Part shown: positions 1 through 8,229 of the stretch, in pieces
Layout: the number at the start of each line of letters is the position of its first letter
Numbering within the stretch: position 1 is the first letter of the stretch
NCBI RefSeq assembly: GCF_947501415.1
Contig: NZ_CANMVL010000002.1
Coordinates: 62,001-126,000 of the forward strand
DNA: 64,000 nucleotides
DNA from: an uncultured Halomonas sp.
GTDB taxonomy: Bacteria; Pseudomonadota; Gammaproteobacteria; Pseudomonadales; Halomonadaceae
Reading direction: 5' to 3'
Translations under genes and position numbers: made by a program
Notes under the pieces: model-generated
What the model saw: the letters and a program-made list of their open reading frames with translations, nothing else
Told to the model about the DNA's origin: nothing
Databases searched by the model: none

Positions 1-484
1 TGATAAGCTCAATGGCCGTCTTGTCCCCAACGGGGATCAGAGGCTTGGGCAGCACGCTGGTAAAGGGAGCCAATCGCGTTCCCTTGCCTCCTGCCATCAC
101 TACCACGGGTAATGTCAGCGGCTGTGTGGGGAGCTTTTTCTCGCCGTTGTTGAAGACCTGCTCCCAGAACAGCACATCGACGATATTGTGCTCATCATCG
201 ATCACCGGTACGGAAGTGTAATGCCCTTCCCGCATCCGTTGTTTGACCTCGGCGAGCTGATAGTCGGCCTTGACGTAGTAAGGTGTTGAGTTGTAGACAT
301 CACCGACGTTGCCATCCATGTCACCGCCACCGAGGATCCAGCGTCTTATATCCCCATCGGTGAGGGTGCCCGCGAATCGATCCGCATCATCGATGACATA
401 GAGGATCTTGCACTCCGTCTCTTCCAGTTGATGCAGTGCGTCCAGTATCTTGCGTGGCTTACCGATCAGCAGTGATTCAAACAT
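1..484 (-). CDS. ptmE: CBS-domain sugar nucleotidyltransferase, PtmE-like (3' end outside window)
   Basis: The gene runs off the left edge, so about 161 N-terminal residues are visible. Residues 1-120 look like a CBS pair (ILYVIDD, GTLTDGDIRR, HYTSVPVIDD). They are followed by the start of a nucleotidyltransferase domain with the NTP-binding signature VVVMAGGKGTRLAPFTSVLP and KPLIPVGDK. Proteins of this CBS-transferase design in legionaminic acid clusters (Campylobacter PtmE) make the GDP-GlcNAc precursor; that role is inferred here. It lies 29 bp downstream of legG. ATG 484 is preferred because AGAGG sits about 9 nt upstream; ATG 490 is also in frame. Confidence 0.8.
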   Translation of the reverse strand, partial: MFESLLIGKPRKILDALHQLEETECKILYVIDDADRFAGTLTDGDIRRWILGGGDMDGNVGDVYNSTPYYVKADYQLAEVKQRMREGHYTSVPVIDDEHNIVDVLFWEQVFNNGEKKLPTQPLTLPVVVMAGGKGTRLAPFTSVLPKPLIPVGDKTAIELI

Positions 485-513
485 GGTCATTGCCCTCTTG
501 TGGCCTGCACGCC

Positions 514-1719
514 TTACTCGCCAATGCTGATGTCATGGAACCGCTTCTGCAGCAGTTGCGGAGTGAGTTCGACGGTGGCCAGCATGTCCTTGATGCGCCT
601 GGAGGTACTGCCATCGCCGAAGCGGTCGTATGGGTTGTGCATGTCGAGTAATCCGTCCTTGAAGTCAGCATCCAACGCACGGCGAATCCCCTCCCGAATC
701 GCCTCGGCATCATTGCTCGTGGAGATCACGTTGGCTGCCGCGATGCGCCCTTGCTGGCGTTTTCCTACATTCACCACCGGTCGGCGAAATGATGGCGCCT
801 CGACCAGGCCGCTGGAGGAGTTGCCGACCACCAGATCGAGATGGCGCAGGCAACCGTGGTAGAGCCGCTGGCCCAGGTTGTCGAAGAGGCGGCCCTGCTG
901 CGGGTTGGCCTCGCACCAGGCCTGGAGTTGCGCATTGATGGCCCTGCCCTGGGTGTCGGCATTGGCCTTGGTAAAGACGCACTGCAGTCCCTCGAATGAG
1001 GCCAGCGCTTCCAGAAGTGCTGTCACCTCGCCACGGGCATCGCCATGGGTATCGCCTGTAACGGGGTGATAGGTCACCAGGGCGGTGGGGCGTTCCGGGT
1101 CGAGGCCCAGGGTGTCGAACAGTGCACTTCGCCCGATGCTTTCACTGTGATGCAGATGATCCAGGCCCGGCGCCCCCAGGTTGAACACCCTGGCGGGATC
1201 CTCCCCCATCTGAATGATTCGCCGCCGGTAGGCTTCGGTCGCCGGAAAGTGGAAGCTGGCCAACTTGGTGACGGCATGCCGGAAGTACTCGTCAACCGCC
1301 CCGCTGCTGGTCTCCCCTCCATGTAGGTGGGCCACAGGGATACCATGCGCCACCGCCGCCAATGCGACGGGAACAATCTCGAATCTGTCGCCGAGAAGCA
1401 CGACCATATCGGGTCGGTCGGCGGCGAGGGCTTGTCCACACTCCAGCATGGCAAGCCCCATGGCCGTGGTCATGGCCGTTCGGGTATCCGATGAGAGCAG
1501 GATCTCCATGCGCCGGTGGATGGGTAGTCCGGTTTTCTCGATGTCCTGCACCGTCATGCCGAACTCCGGTGACAGGTGGGTGCCCGTGACGGCCAGCATC
1601 AGCTCCAGATCTGGATCGTTATCGATCTCACGCAGCAGCCAGTAGAGCAGCCCGAAATCGGCACGGGTCGAGGTCAGTACCCATAGTCGTCTTGCGGTCA
1701 TAAGGCGTCTTGCGGTCAT
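514..1719 (-). CDS. legG: UDP-sugar hydrolysing 2-epimerase (NeuC/LegG family)
   Basis: A 401-residue member of the UDP-GlcNAc 2-epimerase family, which releases UDP and epimerises C2 to give the 6-carbon precursor used by the NeuB-type synthase. Visible family blocks are ADFGLLYWLLREI near the N-terminus, LGDRFEIVPVALAA, HLHGGETSSGAVDEYFRH, and the C-terminal VGNSSSGLVEAPSF and NVGKRQQGR. ATG 1719 overlaps the legI stop as ATGA, so translation is probably coupled. The first 36 bp are an 18-bp tandem duplication, giving MTARRL twice, so ATG 1701 is a second plausible start. The legionaminic rather than sialic assignment rests on the neighbouring legB and ptmE. Confidence 0.85.
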   Translation of the reverse strand: MTARRLMTARRLWVLTSTRADFGLLYWLLREIDNDPDLELMLAVTGTHLSPEFGMTVQDIEKTGLPIHRRMEILLSSDTRTAMTTAMGLAMLECGQALAADRPDMVVLLGDRFEIVPVALAAVAHGIPVAHLHGGETSSGAVDEYFRHAVTKLASFHFPATEAYRRRIIQMGEDPARVFNLGAPGLDHLHHSESIGRSALFDTLGLDPERPTALVTYHPVTGDTHGDARGEVTALLEALASFEGLQCVFTKANADTQGRAINAQLQAWCEANPQQGRLFDNLGQRLYHGCLRHLDLVVGNSSSGLVEAPSFRRPVVNVGKRQQGRIAAANVISTSNDAEAIREGIRRALDADFKDGLLDMHNPYDRFGDGSTSRRIKDMLATVELTPQLLQKRFHDISIGE

Positions 1720-2732
1720 GCCAGGTCCCCCCACTCGATCAGCTGGTCGACCTCGATCGTGCGTAACGCACGACGCCCGACGACAACATCGAGAAGCATC
1801 GGTGACACCCCGGTGCCTGGCCGCTTGAGGGTGAGATGCCGAGTAGTAATCACCTCGCCTTCGGCAATCGTGTACGCCGCCACGATGGACTTGCGCACAC
1901 TGCCGATATTGGCGATCTCACAGGGAGCGGGCCGCTTGATACCGTCGCCGATGGCCTGCTCCACATGGCGGACCGCCTGCACCATGCGCCTGAACTCCGC
2001 GGGTGGCAGTGACGCCGCGTGGTCGGGGCCCGGCAGAGCGGTATCGAGGGTAAAGTGTTTTTCGATGATTCTGGCGCCCATGGCAACGGCCGCAATGGGG
2101 ATCTCGATACCGGCGGTATGGTCCGAGTATCCCACTTCTCTGCCGAATGCTCGGGCCAGGGTCGTCATCGCCGACAGGTTGATCTCATCGTGAGGTGCCG
2201 GGTATTGGGTGACGCAGTGAAGAAGGGAGACGGCTCCCGCGCCTGCTGCGTCCAGGGTCGTCAACGCTCCCTCGACCTCGGCGAGATGACACATGCCCGT
2301 CGAGAGGATCACCGGCTTGCCGTAGGCCGCAATATGCTTGAGCAGCGGCAGATTGGTGATCTCACCGGAGGGTATCTTGTAGGTGCGCATGGCCAGGGCG
2401 TCGAGAAACGCGGCGCTCTCTTCGTCGAAGGGGCTTGCCAGGAATTCGATCCCACGCGTCTCGCAGTGGGCGTGAATGCAGCGGAAATCGGCCTCCGACA
2501 TTTCCAGGGCCTTCAGCATCGCGTACTGCGTGTCCTCCCCCGGCACCGACTGCTTCTGATAGGCGGCCTTGTGCGCCTGACGCGTGACCAGCCGGTCGGC
2601 CTTGAAGGACTGGAACTTTACCGCATCGGCGCCACTCTCCTTGGCGGCGTCGACCAGCTCCAGGGCCATCTGCAGATCGCCATTATGGTTGACGCCGGCT
2701 TCGGCGATGATGAAGGTTGGCGCTCTGTTCAT
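1716..2732 (-). CDS. legI: N-acetylneuraminate/legionaminate synthase (NeuB/LegI family)
   Basis: A 338-residue PEP-condensing nonulosonic acid synthase. The N-terminal TIM-barrel domain begins FIIAEAGVNHNGD and contains DAVKFQSF, FLASPFDEES, KIPSGEITNLPLL, GKPVILSTGM and GYSDHTAGIEIP. A C-terminal antifreeze-like SAF domain follows (SIVAAYTIAEGEVIT, LKRPGTGVSP). The form PSGEITNLPLL is typical of the legionaminate branch, but substrate cannot be fixed from sequence alone. The start ATG 2732 overlaps the legH stop by ATGA. The reading frame continues upstream without a good start, and MNRAPTFIIAEAG fits the family N-terminus. Confidence 0.9.
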   Translation of the reverse strand: MNRAPTFIIAEAGVNHNGDLQMALELVDAAKESGADAVKFQSFKADRLVTRQAHKAAYQKQSVPGEDTQYAMLKALEMSEADFRCIHAHCETRGIEFLASPFDEESAAFLDALAMRTYKIPSGEITNLPLLKHIAAYGKPVILSTGMCHLAEVEGALTTLDAAGAGAVSLLHCVTQYPAPHDEINLSAMTTLARAFGREVGYSDHTAGIEIPIAAVAMGARIIEKHFTLDTALPGPDHAASLPPAEFRRMVQAVRHVEQAIGDGIKRPAPCEIANIGSVRKSIVAAYTIAEGEVITTRHLTLKRPGTGVSPMLLDVVVGRRALRTIEVDQLIEWGDLA

Positions 2733-3352
2733 TGGATTCTCCTGGCCGGTGTACCCACATAGATGCCGGGCTGCTCGATGCTGCGAACGACGGTGGCGCC
2801 GGCACCGACGACGCAGTCCGCACATAGCCTGATGCCAGGAACAAGCGTTGCACCCGCCCCTATCATGCCATTGTCACCGACCGTCACATCGCCGCAGAGT
2901 ACCGCCCCGGGTGCCACGTGCACGTTGTCACCGAGACGGCAATCATGGTCGACCGAGGCACGGGTATTGATGATGCAGCCCCGTCCGAGCCGACTCCCTG
3001 TCACCACAACGGCACCATCCATGATCTGGGTTCCCATGCCGATGATGACGTCCTGGTGCACGATCGCGCCCCTTGCCTGAATGGTGGGAAAGCGGTAACC
3101 GCGTAACGCTAACCGCCCCAGAACTGCCATCCTGGCATGACCCGTTCCCACCTTGCCGATGCCCAGGGCAAGGTCTCGAACGGACAACAGTGGCGCTTCA
3201 AGCAGGGCACTATCTGGCCCCATATACGAGGCCTTGGCATGTTCCACGGGCTCGAGGTCGGTATAGCCTGTTACTCGATGGCCCAACGCTTCGAGCACTT
3301 CATGCACAACGCGGCCATGGCCGCCGCCCCCCACAATGATGAAATCGGACAT
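2729..3352 (-). CDS. legH: Sugar O/N-acetyltransferase, NeuD/LegH family (left-handed beta helix)
   Basis: A 207-residue protein of the NeuD family. It has an N-terminal nucleotide-type fold (DFIIVGGGGHGRVVHEVLE) and a C-terminal hexapeptide-repeat acyltransferase domain with runs such as IINTRASVDHDCRLGDNVHV and TVGDNGMIGAGATLVPG. In legionaminic acid operons this gene N-acetylates the 4-amino sugar (LegH/PglD-like role, inferred). Both flanking genes belong to the same pathway, and its stop overlaps the legI start. ATG 3352 gives the family N-terminus; ATG 3364 (MVIA extension) is possible. The 39-bp gap to legB leaves no room for the aminotransferase normally found here. Confidence 0.8.
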   Translation of the reverse strand: MSDFIIVGGGGHGRVVHEVLEALGHRVTGYTDLEPVEHAKASYMGPDSALLEAPLLSVRDLALGIGKVGTGHARMAVLGRLALRGYRFPTIQARGAIVHQDVIIGMGTQIMDGAVVVTGSRLGRGCIINTRASVDHDCRLGDNVHVAPGAVLCGDVTVGDNGMIGAGATLVPGIRLCADCVVGAGATVVRSIEQPGIYVGTPARRIQ

Positions 3353-3391
3353 GGCGATTACCATCTTGTTGTTTGTTGAATCATCGTCAGG

Positions 3392-4402
3392 TCAGATGTT
3401 GTAGGTGTGGGTCTTGTAGTGCGCCAGATTGCCCGGGGTGGTAAACCAGTCGATGGTCTTGCCGAGCCCTCGACGCAAGCCATCGACACCACCATAGGCC
3501 GGAACATGTCCCAAGTAGTGCTCGGCCTTTTCCGTTTTCGCCCACAGACGTTCGACCTCGCTGGCTTCTGGCCGCAACCTGACGTCATCGGTATGGATAC
3601 GCACCTCCACCCCCATGATGTCGGCGATAAGCCTGACCGTATCCTCGATGCTGATCTCGAAGCCGCTACCGATGTTCACCACCTCTCCGAGCACGTCGTC
3701 GCACTCAGCCATCCTGATGAATCCGGCCACGGTGTCGTCGACATAGCTGAAGTCGCGGGTGGGGTGCAGGGCACCGAGCTTGAGGTCTCGCTGCCCGGAA
3801 GCTATCTGCGTGATGATGGTAGGAATCACGGCCCTGGCCGACTGCCTGGGGCCATAGGTATTGAAGGGCCGAATCACCGTCACGGGAGTCGAGAACGAGC
3901 GGTAGAAGGAGAGCGCGATCTGATCGGCCCCGATCTTGGAGGCAGAGTATGGCGACTGCCCCTGGAGGGGGTGCTCCTCATCGATGGGCACATACCGCGC
4001 CGTGCCATAGACCTCGCTGGTCGAGGTGTGCACGACCTTCGACACCCCCAGATCGCGTGCTGCCTGCAGAACGTTCAACGTACCCGTGATATTGGTATCG
4101 ACGTAGGTTGCCGGTGAGTGGTACGAGTAGGGAATGGCAATCAGGGAGGCGAGATGCAGCACGACATCACAACCCTCCATCGCCTTGCGAACACCGTGGG
4201 GGTCACGAATATCGCCGGAAATGACCTCGATATTCTCCTTAACGCTGCTCGGGGCTGAATCCAGCCATCCCCAGCTGTTAAAGGAGTTGTATAGAGCCAG
4301 GGCCTTGACCTCTACCCCCATCGACACAAGCGTCTCTGTCAAGTGTGACCCGATGAATCCATCCGCACCGGTAACGAGCACCTTTGAGCGTTGCAATTGC
4401 AT
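3392..4402 (-). CDS. legB: NAD-dependent sugar-nucleotide 4,6-dehydratase, LegB-like
   Basis: A 336-residue extended short-chain dehydrogenase. The Rossmann motif TGADGFIGSHLTE is at residues 11-23. The catalytic Tyr/Lys is in YSASK, with the partner Ser/Thr in HTSTSEVYG, and the substrate loop is RPFNTYGPRQSARAVIPT. It is first in the operon and next to legH, legI and legG, which fits LegB, the GDP-GlcNAc 4,6-dehydratase opening legionaminic acid synthesis. A possible Shine-Dalgarno AAGGGA lies 8 nt before ATG 4402. An ops element and tandem-repeat leader lie upstream, so processive antitermination of the operon is likely. Confidence 0.85.
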   Translation of the reverse strand: MQLQRSKVLVTGADGFIGSHLTETLVSMGVEVKALALYNSFNSWGWLDSAPSSVKENIEVISGDIRDPHGVRKAMEGCDVVLHLASLIAIPYSYHSPATYVDTNITGTLNVLQAARDLGVSKVVHTSTSEVYGTARYVPIDEEHPLQGQSPYSASKIGADQIALSFYRSFSTPVTVIRPFNTYGPRQSARAVIPTIITQIASGQRDLKLGALHPTRDFSYVDDTVAGFIRMAECDDVLGEVVNIGSGFEISIEDTVRLIADIMGVEVRIHTDDVRLRPEASEVERLWAKTEKAEHYLGHVPAYGGVDGLRRGLGKTIDWFTTPGNLAHYKTHTYNI

Positions 4403-4429
4403 GATACTGTCCCTTTGTCACACTTTTTT

Positions 4430-4493
4430 CGTTAGACCCTGATTACGTTAGCCCCTGGTTTCGCCAGCCCCTGGTTTCGTTAGCCACCGGGCA
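4430..4493. repeat. Degenerate 16-bp tandem repeat, 4 units, legB leader
   Basis: Four head-to-tail 16-bp units start at 4430, 4446, 4462 and 4478. The plus-strand consensus is cgttagcccctggttt; units 2 and 3 differ at two positions. The array begins 28 bp upstream of the legB start and lies between the ops element and the gene, so it would be transcribed in the leader. Confidence 0.75.
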
Positions 4494-4510
4494 AGAATGA
4501 CCATGTCAGA

Positions 4511-4580
4511 GGCTTAGCTGTTGTGGCGTAGCTGCAGAGACGTAGCTGTTGAGGCATAACTACAAGGGTTTAACTGCAGA
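4511..4580. repeat. Degenerate 14-bp tandem repeat, 5 units, legB leader
   Basis: Five 14-bp units start at 4511, 4525, 4539, 4553 and 4567, with consensus close to ggcgtagctgcaga on the plus strand. The period differs from the neighbouring 16-bp array, and the two are separated by only 17 bp. No ORF or spacer structure is present, so it is not a CRISPR. Confidence 0.7.
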
Positions 4581-4597
4581 GGCGCTATTTTCACTTC

Positions 4598-4609
4598 CAC
4601 GCTACCGCC
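4598..4609 (-). promoter_or_regulatory. ops element (RfaH recruitment site) upstream of the leg operon
   Basis: The minus strand reads GGCGGTAGCGTG, an exact 12/12 match to the ops core known from Escherichia coli rfa, kps and O-antigen operons. It is in the sense orientation of legB and about 195 nt before its start codon. In known systems RNA polymerase pauses at ops and recruits RfaH, which suppresses termination through long surface-polysaccharide operons. The promoter upstream of it was not identified with confidence. Confidence 0.75.
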
Positions 4610-4914
4610 CGGGAGTTGCCCCAGGCCGTCCCCGATACCTCACCTCATTACAGGCGTAAACCTAGTATTTCCACGCCTCGGGCCGCCGGGCCATACAAGC
4701 CTGACCTTCCATAAGGGCTACAAATTAAATCGTTCTGTTCACATAAGATTACACAGTTTTGCCCATAGTTTCACACACTATTTTCCTCATGCTTTTCGGA
4801 ATGGATGTTTATCAGTCGCCCATGCGGGGATATGAAAAATCTCATCTCTGCTCGATGAAAAAGCTGCCGCCGCCTTGCCCGCTCGACAAAACGACGCCCA
4901 TAAACGACCCCCAT

Positions 4915-4956
4915 AAACGACAAGCGCCGCCCCTTGCGGATCGGCGCTTGTCGTTT
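4915..4956 (-). terminator. Hairpin terminator downstream of nqrM
   Basis: A perfect 15-bp stem (4915-4929 with 4942-4956) encloses a 12-nt loop about 70 bp past the nqrM stop. On the minus strand the distal arm ends in GTTT. Most of the rest of 4610-5023 is plain intergenic DNA, with an AT-rich stretch at about 4720-4800 that may hold the leg operon promoter. Confidence 0.65.
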
Positions 4957-5023
4957 CAATGTCGCAATTGCCAGAGAAGCTCTGGCGCTGCAGGTAAGGA
5001 AGAGGCTAAAGGATGCGCGGGGC

Positions 5024-5278
5024 TCAGCGACGGGTGGCGTCGTACCCCAGGTCGGCACCGCGGCTCTCGTCGCTGCGCCGGCGGGCGCTGCCGCGCTTGC
5101 GGTTTTCCTCTTCACAGACCTCGTCCTTGCCACCGCAGATCTCGCAGCCATCCTTGAGGCCGAGCTGGTTGAGTCCGCCGCAGGAGCCGGCGATGGGCTT
5201 GCGGCCCATGATCACGCCGACGGCCATGGCCGCCATGATCAGCAGCATGAAGGCCAGGGCAATAAGCCAGATAGTCAT
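5024..5278 (-). CDS. nqrM: Na+-NQR maturation protein NqrM
   Basis: A short membrane protein of 84 residues. It has one N-terminal transmembrane helix (residues 3-24) followed by a cysteine-rich tail with Cys33, Cys45, Cys48 and Cys55 (GSCGGLN, CEICGG). NqrM is needed for Na+-NQR maturation, where it is thought to supply iron for the Cys-ligated Fe centre between NqrD and NqrE. It is the last gene of the nqr group but is separated from nqrF by 360 bp. That gap holds a dispersed repeat element instead of the usual apbE, so nqrM may have its own transcript. Confidence 0.9.
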   Translation of the reverse strand: MTIWLIALAFMLLIMAAMAVGVIMGRKPIAGSCGGLNQLGLKDGCEICGGKDEVCEEENRKRGSARRRSDESRGADLGYDATRR

Positions 5279-5403
5279 CAGGATCTCTCCTTGGGTGGTG
5301 CCCTGCCATCATCGGCTGGGCGATTCACCCGGTAGCATTTGGTCATACACAGCAGACAGTGCAAGTCGCCTCACGTTCCAGCTATACCTGCCCGATATCA
5401 TTA

Positions 5404-5582
5404 GAGTTACCGCAGGTTGTTGGTTCAGCAGCTCGGGGCTAACCTGGCGACAAACCCCGGAGCGCCGGACCGACGAGGAGGCGCTGTAAATACCTCCCTG
5501 TACGCTACCGACGCCTTCCCTGGCGTAGGACCTCCTCTTCGGCTTGTCCCCAGCGCCCCTGATTCAGAGAACTTATTCTTCA
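5404..5582 (+). repeat. Dispersed palindromic element, copy A (subfamily I)
   Basis: One of six copies of a roughly 170-bp intergenic element. The left arm (5431-5480) contains ctggcgacaaaccccgg and cgaggaggcgct. The right arm (5530-5560) contains cctcctcttcggcttgtccc and cagcgcccct, and pairs imperfectly with the left arm. The middle carries gtaaatacctccctgtacgc. The right boundary is approximate because the end is degenerate. The copy fills most of the nqrM-nqrF gap. Confidence 0.75.
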
Positions 5583-5588
5583 TACAAC

Positions 5589-5614
5589 GAGGGCCGACCT
5601 TCTGGCCGGCCCTC
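5589..5614 (-). terminator. Hairpin downstream of nqrF
   Basis: Arms 5589-5599 (gagggccgacc) and 5604-5614 (ggccggccctc) form an 11-bp stem with one mismatch and a TTCT loop, 25 bp past the nqrF stop. The T-tract is weak, so it may be a processing hairpin or a partial terminator separating nqrM from nqrA-F. Confidence 0.5.
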
Positions 5615-5638
5615 CTTGTCGCCTGACGGCGGGTGGGA

Positions 5639-6871
5639 TCATCCGCCGAAGTCGTCCAGCAGGATGTTCTCGGGCTCCACCCCGAGATCGAGCAGCAGCT
5701 TGATCACGGAGGCGTTCATCATGGGCGGCCCACACATGTAGTACTCGCAGTCCTCGGGAGCCGGATGGTCCTTGAGGTAGTTCTCGTAGAGGACGTTATG
5801 GATAAAGCCAGTGGGGCCTTCCCAGTTGTCCTCGGGCTGCGGGTCGGAGAGCGCCAGGTGCCACTCGAAGTTGTCGTGCTCCTCGGCCAGCTTGTCATAC
5901 TCTTCGTTGTAGAAGGTCTCGCGCCAGGAGCGCGCACCGTACCAGAAGGTAATCTTGCGCTTGGAGTCGAGGCGCTTGAGCTGGTCAAAGATATGGCTGC
6001 GCATCGGCGCCATGCCGGCACCACCACCGACGAAGACCATCTCGGCGTCGGTGTCCTTGGCGAAGAACTCGCCGAAGGGCCCCATCACGGTGACCTTGTC
6101 GCCAGCCTTGAGGCTGAAGACGTAGGTCGACATCAGGCCGGGCGGGTGGTCGGTGTTGGGCGGCGGGGTGGCGATACGGATGTTGAACTTGAGGATGCCC
6201 TTCTCTTCCGGGTAGTTCGCCATGGAGTAGGCGCGGATGACTTCCTCGTTGCTCTTGTGGGAGATGTCGAACAGCCCGAACTTCTCCCAGTCACCGCGGT
6301 ACTCCTCCTCGATATCGAAGTCCTTGAAGGCGATATCGTAGGGCGGTGCCACCAGCTGCACATAACCACCGGCGCGGAAAGCGACTTCCTCGCCCTCGGG
6401 CAGCTTGAGGTTGAGCTCCTTGATGAAGGTGGCGACGTTGGGGTTCTCGATGACCTCGCATTCCCACTTCTTGACGCCGAAGACCTCCTCGGGCACCTCG
6501 ATCTTCATGTCCTGCTTCACCGGCACCTGGCAGGAGAGACGCCAGCCCTCCTTCTTCTCGCGCATGGTGAAGTGAGACTCTTCGGTGGGCAGGATGGCGC
6601 CACCGCCCTCCTCCACGCGGCACTTGCACTGGGCACAGGAGCCACCGCCGCCACACGCGGACGAGAGGAAGATGCCATTGGCGGCCAGGGTATTGAGCAG
6701 CTTGCCCCCGGCCTGGGTGGTGATGGTGTTCTCGGGATCATCGTTGACCTCGATCTGCACGTCACCGGTGCTGACCAGCCTGCTGCGGGCGGCCAGGATG
6801 ATCAGCACCAGGCCGATGACGACCACGGTGAACATGACCACGCCGAGCAAGATAAGTGATGTATCAACCAT
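5639..6871 (-). CDS. nqrF: Na+-translocating NADH:quinone reductase subunit F
   Basis: A 410-residue NADH-oxidising subunit. One N-terminal membrane helix (5-27) is followed by a plant-type ferredoxin domain with [2Fe-2S] ligands Cys73, Cys79, Cys82 and Cys114. A ferredoxin reductase module follows, with FAD-binding RAYSMANYP, an NADH-binding [14 protein letters not shown] and the C-terminal YYMCGPPMM. It passes electrons from NADH through FAD and the cluster to NqrB/C in the inner membrane. The length matches the family. It lies 68 bp after nqrE, a gap that holds a strong hairpin. Confidence 0.98.
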   Translation of the reverse strand: MVDTSLILLGVVMFTVVVIGLVLIILAARSRLVSTGDVQIEVNDDPENTITTQAGGKLLNTLAANGIFLSSACGGGGSCAQCKCRVEEGGGAILPTEESHFTMREKKEGWRLSCQVPVKQDMKIEVPEEVFGVKKWECEVIENPNVATFIKELNLKLPEGEEVAFRAGGYVQLVAPPYDIAFKDFDIEEEYRGDWEKFGLFDISHKSNEEVIRAYSMANYPEEKGILKFNIRIATPPPNTDHPPGLMSTYVFSLKAGDKVTVMGPFGEFFAKDTDAEMVFVGGGAGMAPMRSHIFDQLKRLDSKRKITFWYGARSWRETFYNEEYDKLAEEHDNFEWHLALSDPQPEDNWEGPTGFIHNVLYENYLKDHPAPEDCEYYMCGPPMMNASVIKLLLDLGVEPENILLDDFGG

Positions 6872-6902
6872 GTCGGTTTCCTATTGCTTTCGTTGCCTGG
6901 TA

Positions 6903-6924
6903 CCCGGCACCTCTCGGTGCCGGG
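6903..6924 (-). promoter_or_regulatory. Intercistronic hairpin between nqrE and nqrF
   Basis: A perfect 9-bp GC-rich stem (cccggcacc with ggtgccggg) has a TCTC loop and sits in the only sizeable gap inside nqrA-F. There is no T-tract, so mRNA stabilisation or partial termination is likelier than a full stop. Confidence 0.5.
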
Positions 6925-6939
6925 CAAGGACGACCTGCT

Positions 6940-7557
6940 TCAGAGTTGGATGCCGGAGAAGGACATGAAGCCCAGCGACATCAGGCCCACCGTGATAAAG
7001 GTGATGCCCAGACCCTGCAGGGAGCCGGGAACGTCGCTGTACTTGAGCTTCTCGCGGATACCGGCCAGGGCCGTGATGGCCAGTGCCCAGCCAACCCCGG
7101 AGCCGAAACCGTAGACCACGGCTTCACCGAAGTTGTAGTTACGCTCGACCATGAACAGCACGCCACCCAGGATGGCACAGTTCACGGTGATCAGCGGCAG
7201 GAACACGCCCAGGGCGTTGTAGAGTGCCGGCACGTACTTGTCGAGGAACATCTCCAGGATCTGCACCAGCGCGGCGATGACGCCGATGTAGCTGAGCAGG
7301 CCCAGGAAGGAGAGGTCGATGTTCTCGGCCCCGCTGATGCCGGTCCAGGTCAGGGCGCCTTCCGAAAGCAGGAAGGTGTAGACCAGGTTGTTGACCGGCA
7401 CGGAGATGGTCAGTACCACGATCACCGCGATGCCCAGACCGAAGGCCGCGGAGACCTTCTTGGACACGGCGATAAAGGTACACATGCCGAGGAAGAACGC
7501 CAGTGCCAGGTTCTCGACGAAGACCGAGGCAACGAATAGGCTCAGATAATGTTCCAT
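6940..7557 (-). CDS. nqrE: Na+-translocating NADH:quinone reductase subunit E
   Basis: A 205-residue membrane protein of the NqrDE/RnfAE family with six predicted helices. The opening [20 protein letters not shown] and [11 protein letters not shown] are characteristic. The conserved Cys of GMCTF and the Cys of VNCAILGGV are candidate ligands of the intramembrane Fe centre shared with NqrD. The nqrD stop and the nqrE start are separated by one base. Confidence 0.97.
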   Translation of the reverse strand: MEHYLSLFVASVFVENLALAFFLGMCTFIAVSKKVSAAFGLGIAVIVVLTISVPVNNLVYTFLLSEGALTWTGISGAENIDLSFLGLLSYIGVIAALVQILEMFLDKYVPALYNALGVFLPLITVNCAILGGVLFMVERNYNFGEAVVYGFGSGVGWALAITALAGIREKLKYSDVPGSLQGLGITFITVGLMSLGFMSFSGIQL

Positions 7558-7558
7558 G

Positions 7559-8227
7559 TTACACCGCCTCCTTCGGTTCGGTGTTGGCCTTGATCTTGAA
7601 CTCGTTCTCCTCGACCTGCTCCGGATTGAGGCTGCGCAGCACCCAGATGATCAGGCCGATGATGAAGAACGCCGACGGCGGCAGCAGCAGCAGGCCGTTG
7701 GGCACGTACCAACCACCGTTCTGCACGGTTTCGAGCACGGTGAAGCCGAACACGCTGCCGGCGCCGAACAGCTCGCGGATAAAGCCGACGGTCATCAGGA
7801 TAAAGCCGTAGCCCAGGCCGTTGCCGATGCCATCCAGGAAGGAGAGCTTCGGGCTGTTCTGCATGGCGAAGCCTTCGGCACGCCCCATCACGATGCAGTT
7901 GGTGATGATCAGACCGACGAACACCGAGAGCTGCTTGGACATCTCGTAGGCGTACGCCTTGAGGATCTGATCGACCACGATCACCAGCGAGGCGATGATG
8001 GTCATCTGCACGATGATGCGGATGGAGGACGGGATATGATGACGGATCAGCGACACGAACAGGTTCGAGAAGGCCGTCACGAAGATCACCGCGCAAGTCA
8101 TGACCAGCGATACGCTCATGCTGGTCGTCACCGCCAGGGCCGAGCAGATGCCCAGTACCTGAAGCGCGATGGGGTTATTCTTGAACAGCGGCGTCGTCAG
8201 GACGCCTTTCGGGGTAGCTTCCGACAT
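7559..8227 (-). CDS. nqrD: Na+-translocating NADH:quinone reductase subunit D
   Basis: A 222-residue membrane subunit homologous to NqrE. It has conserved cysteine segments ([24 protein letters not shown]) that line the central Fe site and the Na+ path. It starts 2 bp after the nqrC stop and ends just before nqrE. It forms the inverted-topology pair with NqrE in the six-subunit complex. Confidence 0.97.
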   Translation of the reverse strand: MSEATPKGVLTTPLFKNNPIALQVLGICSALAVTTSMSVSLVMTCAVIFVTAFSNLFVSLIRHHIPSSIRIIVQMTIIASLVIVVDQILKAYAYEMSKQLSVFVGLIITNCIVMGRAEGFAMQNSPKLSFLDGIGNGLGYGFILMTVGFIRELFGAGSVFGFTVLETVQNGGWYVPNGLLLLPPSAFFIIGLIIWVLRSLNPEQVEENEFKIKANTEPKEAV

Positions 8228-8229
8228 GA

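Noticed and set aside
4771..5151. 126-residue frame on the minus strand overlapping nqrM
   Set aside because: It reads through the nqrM terminator in another frame and has low-complexity composition with no motif.
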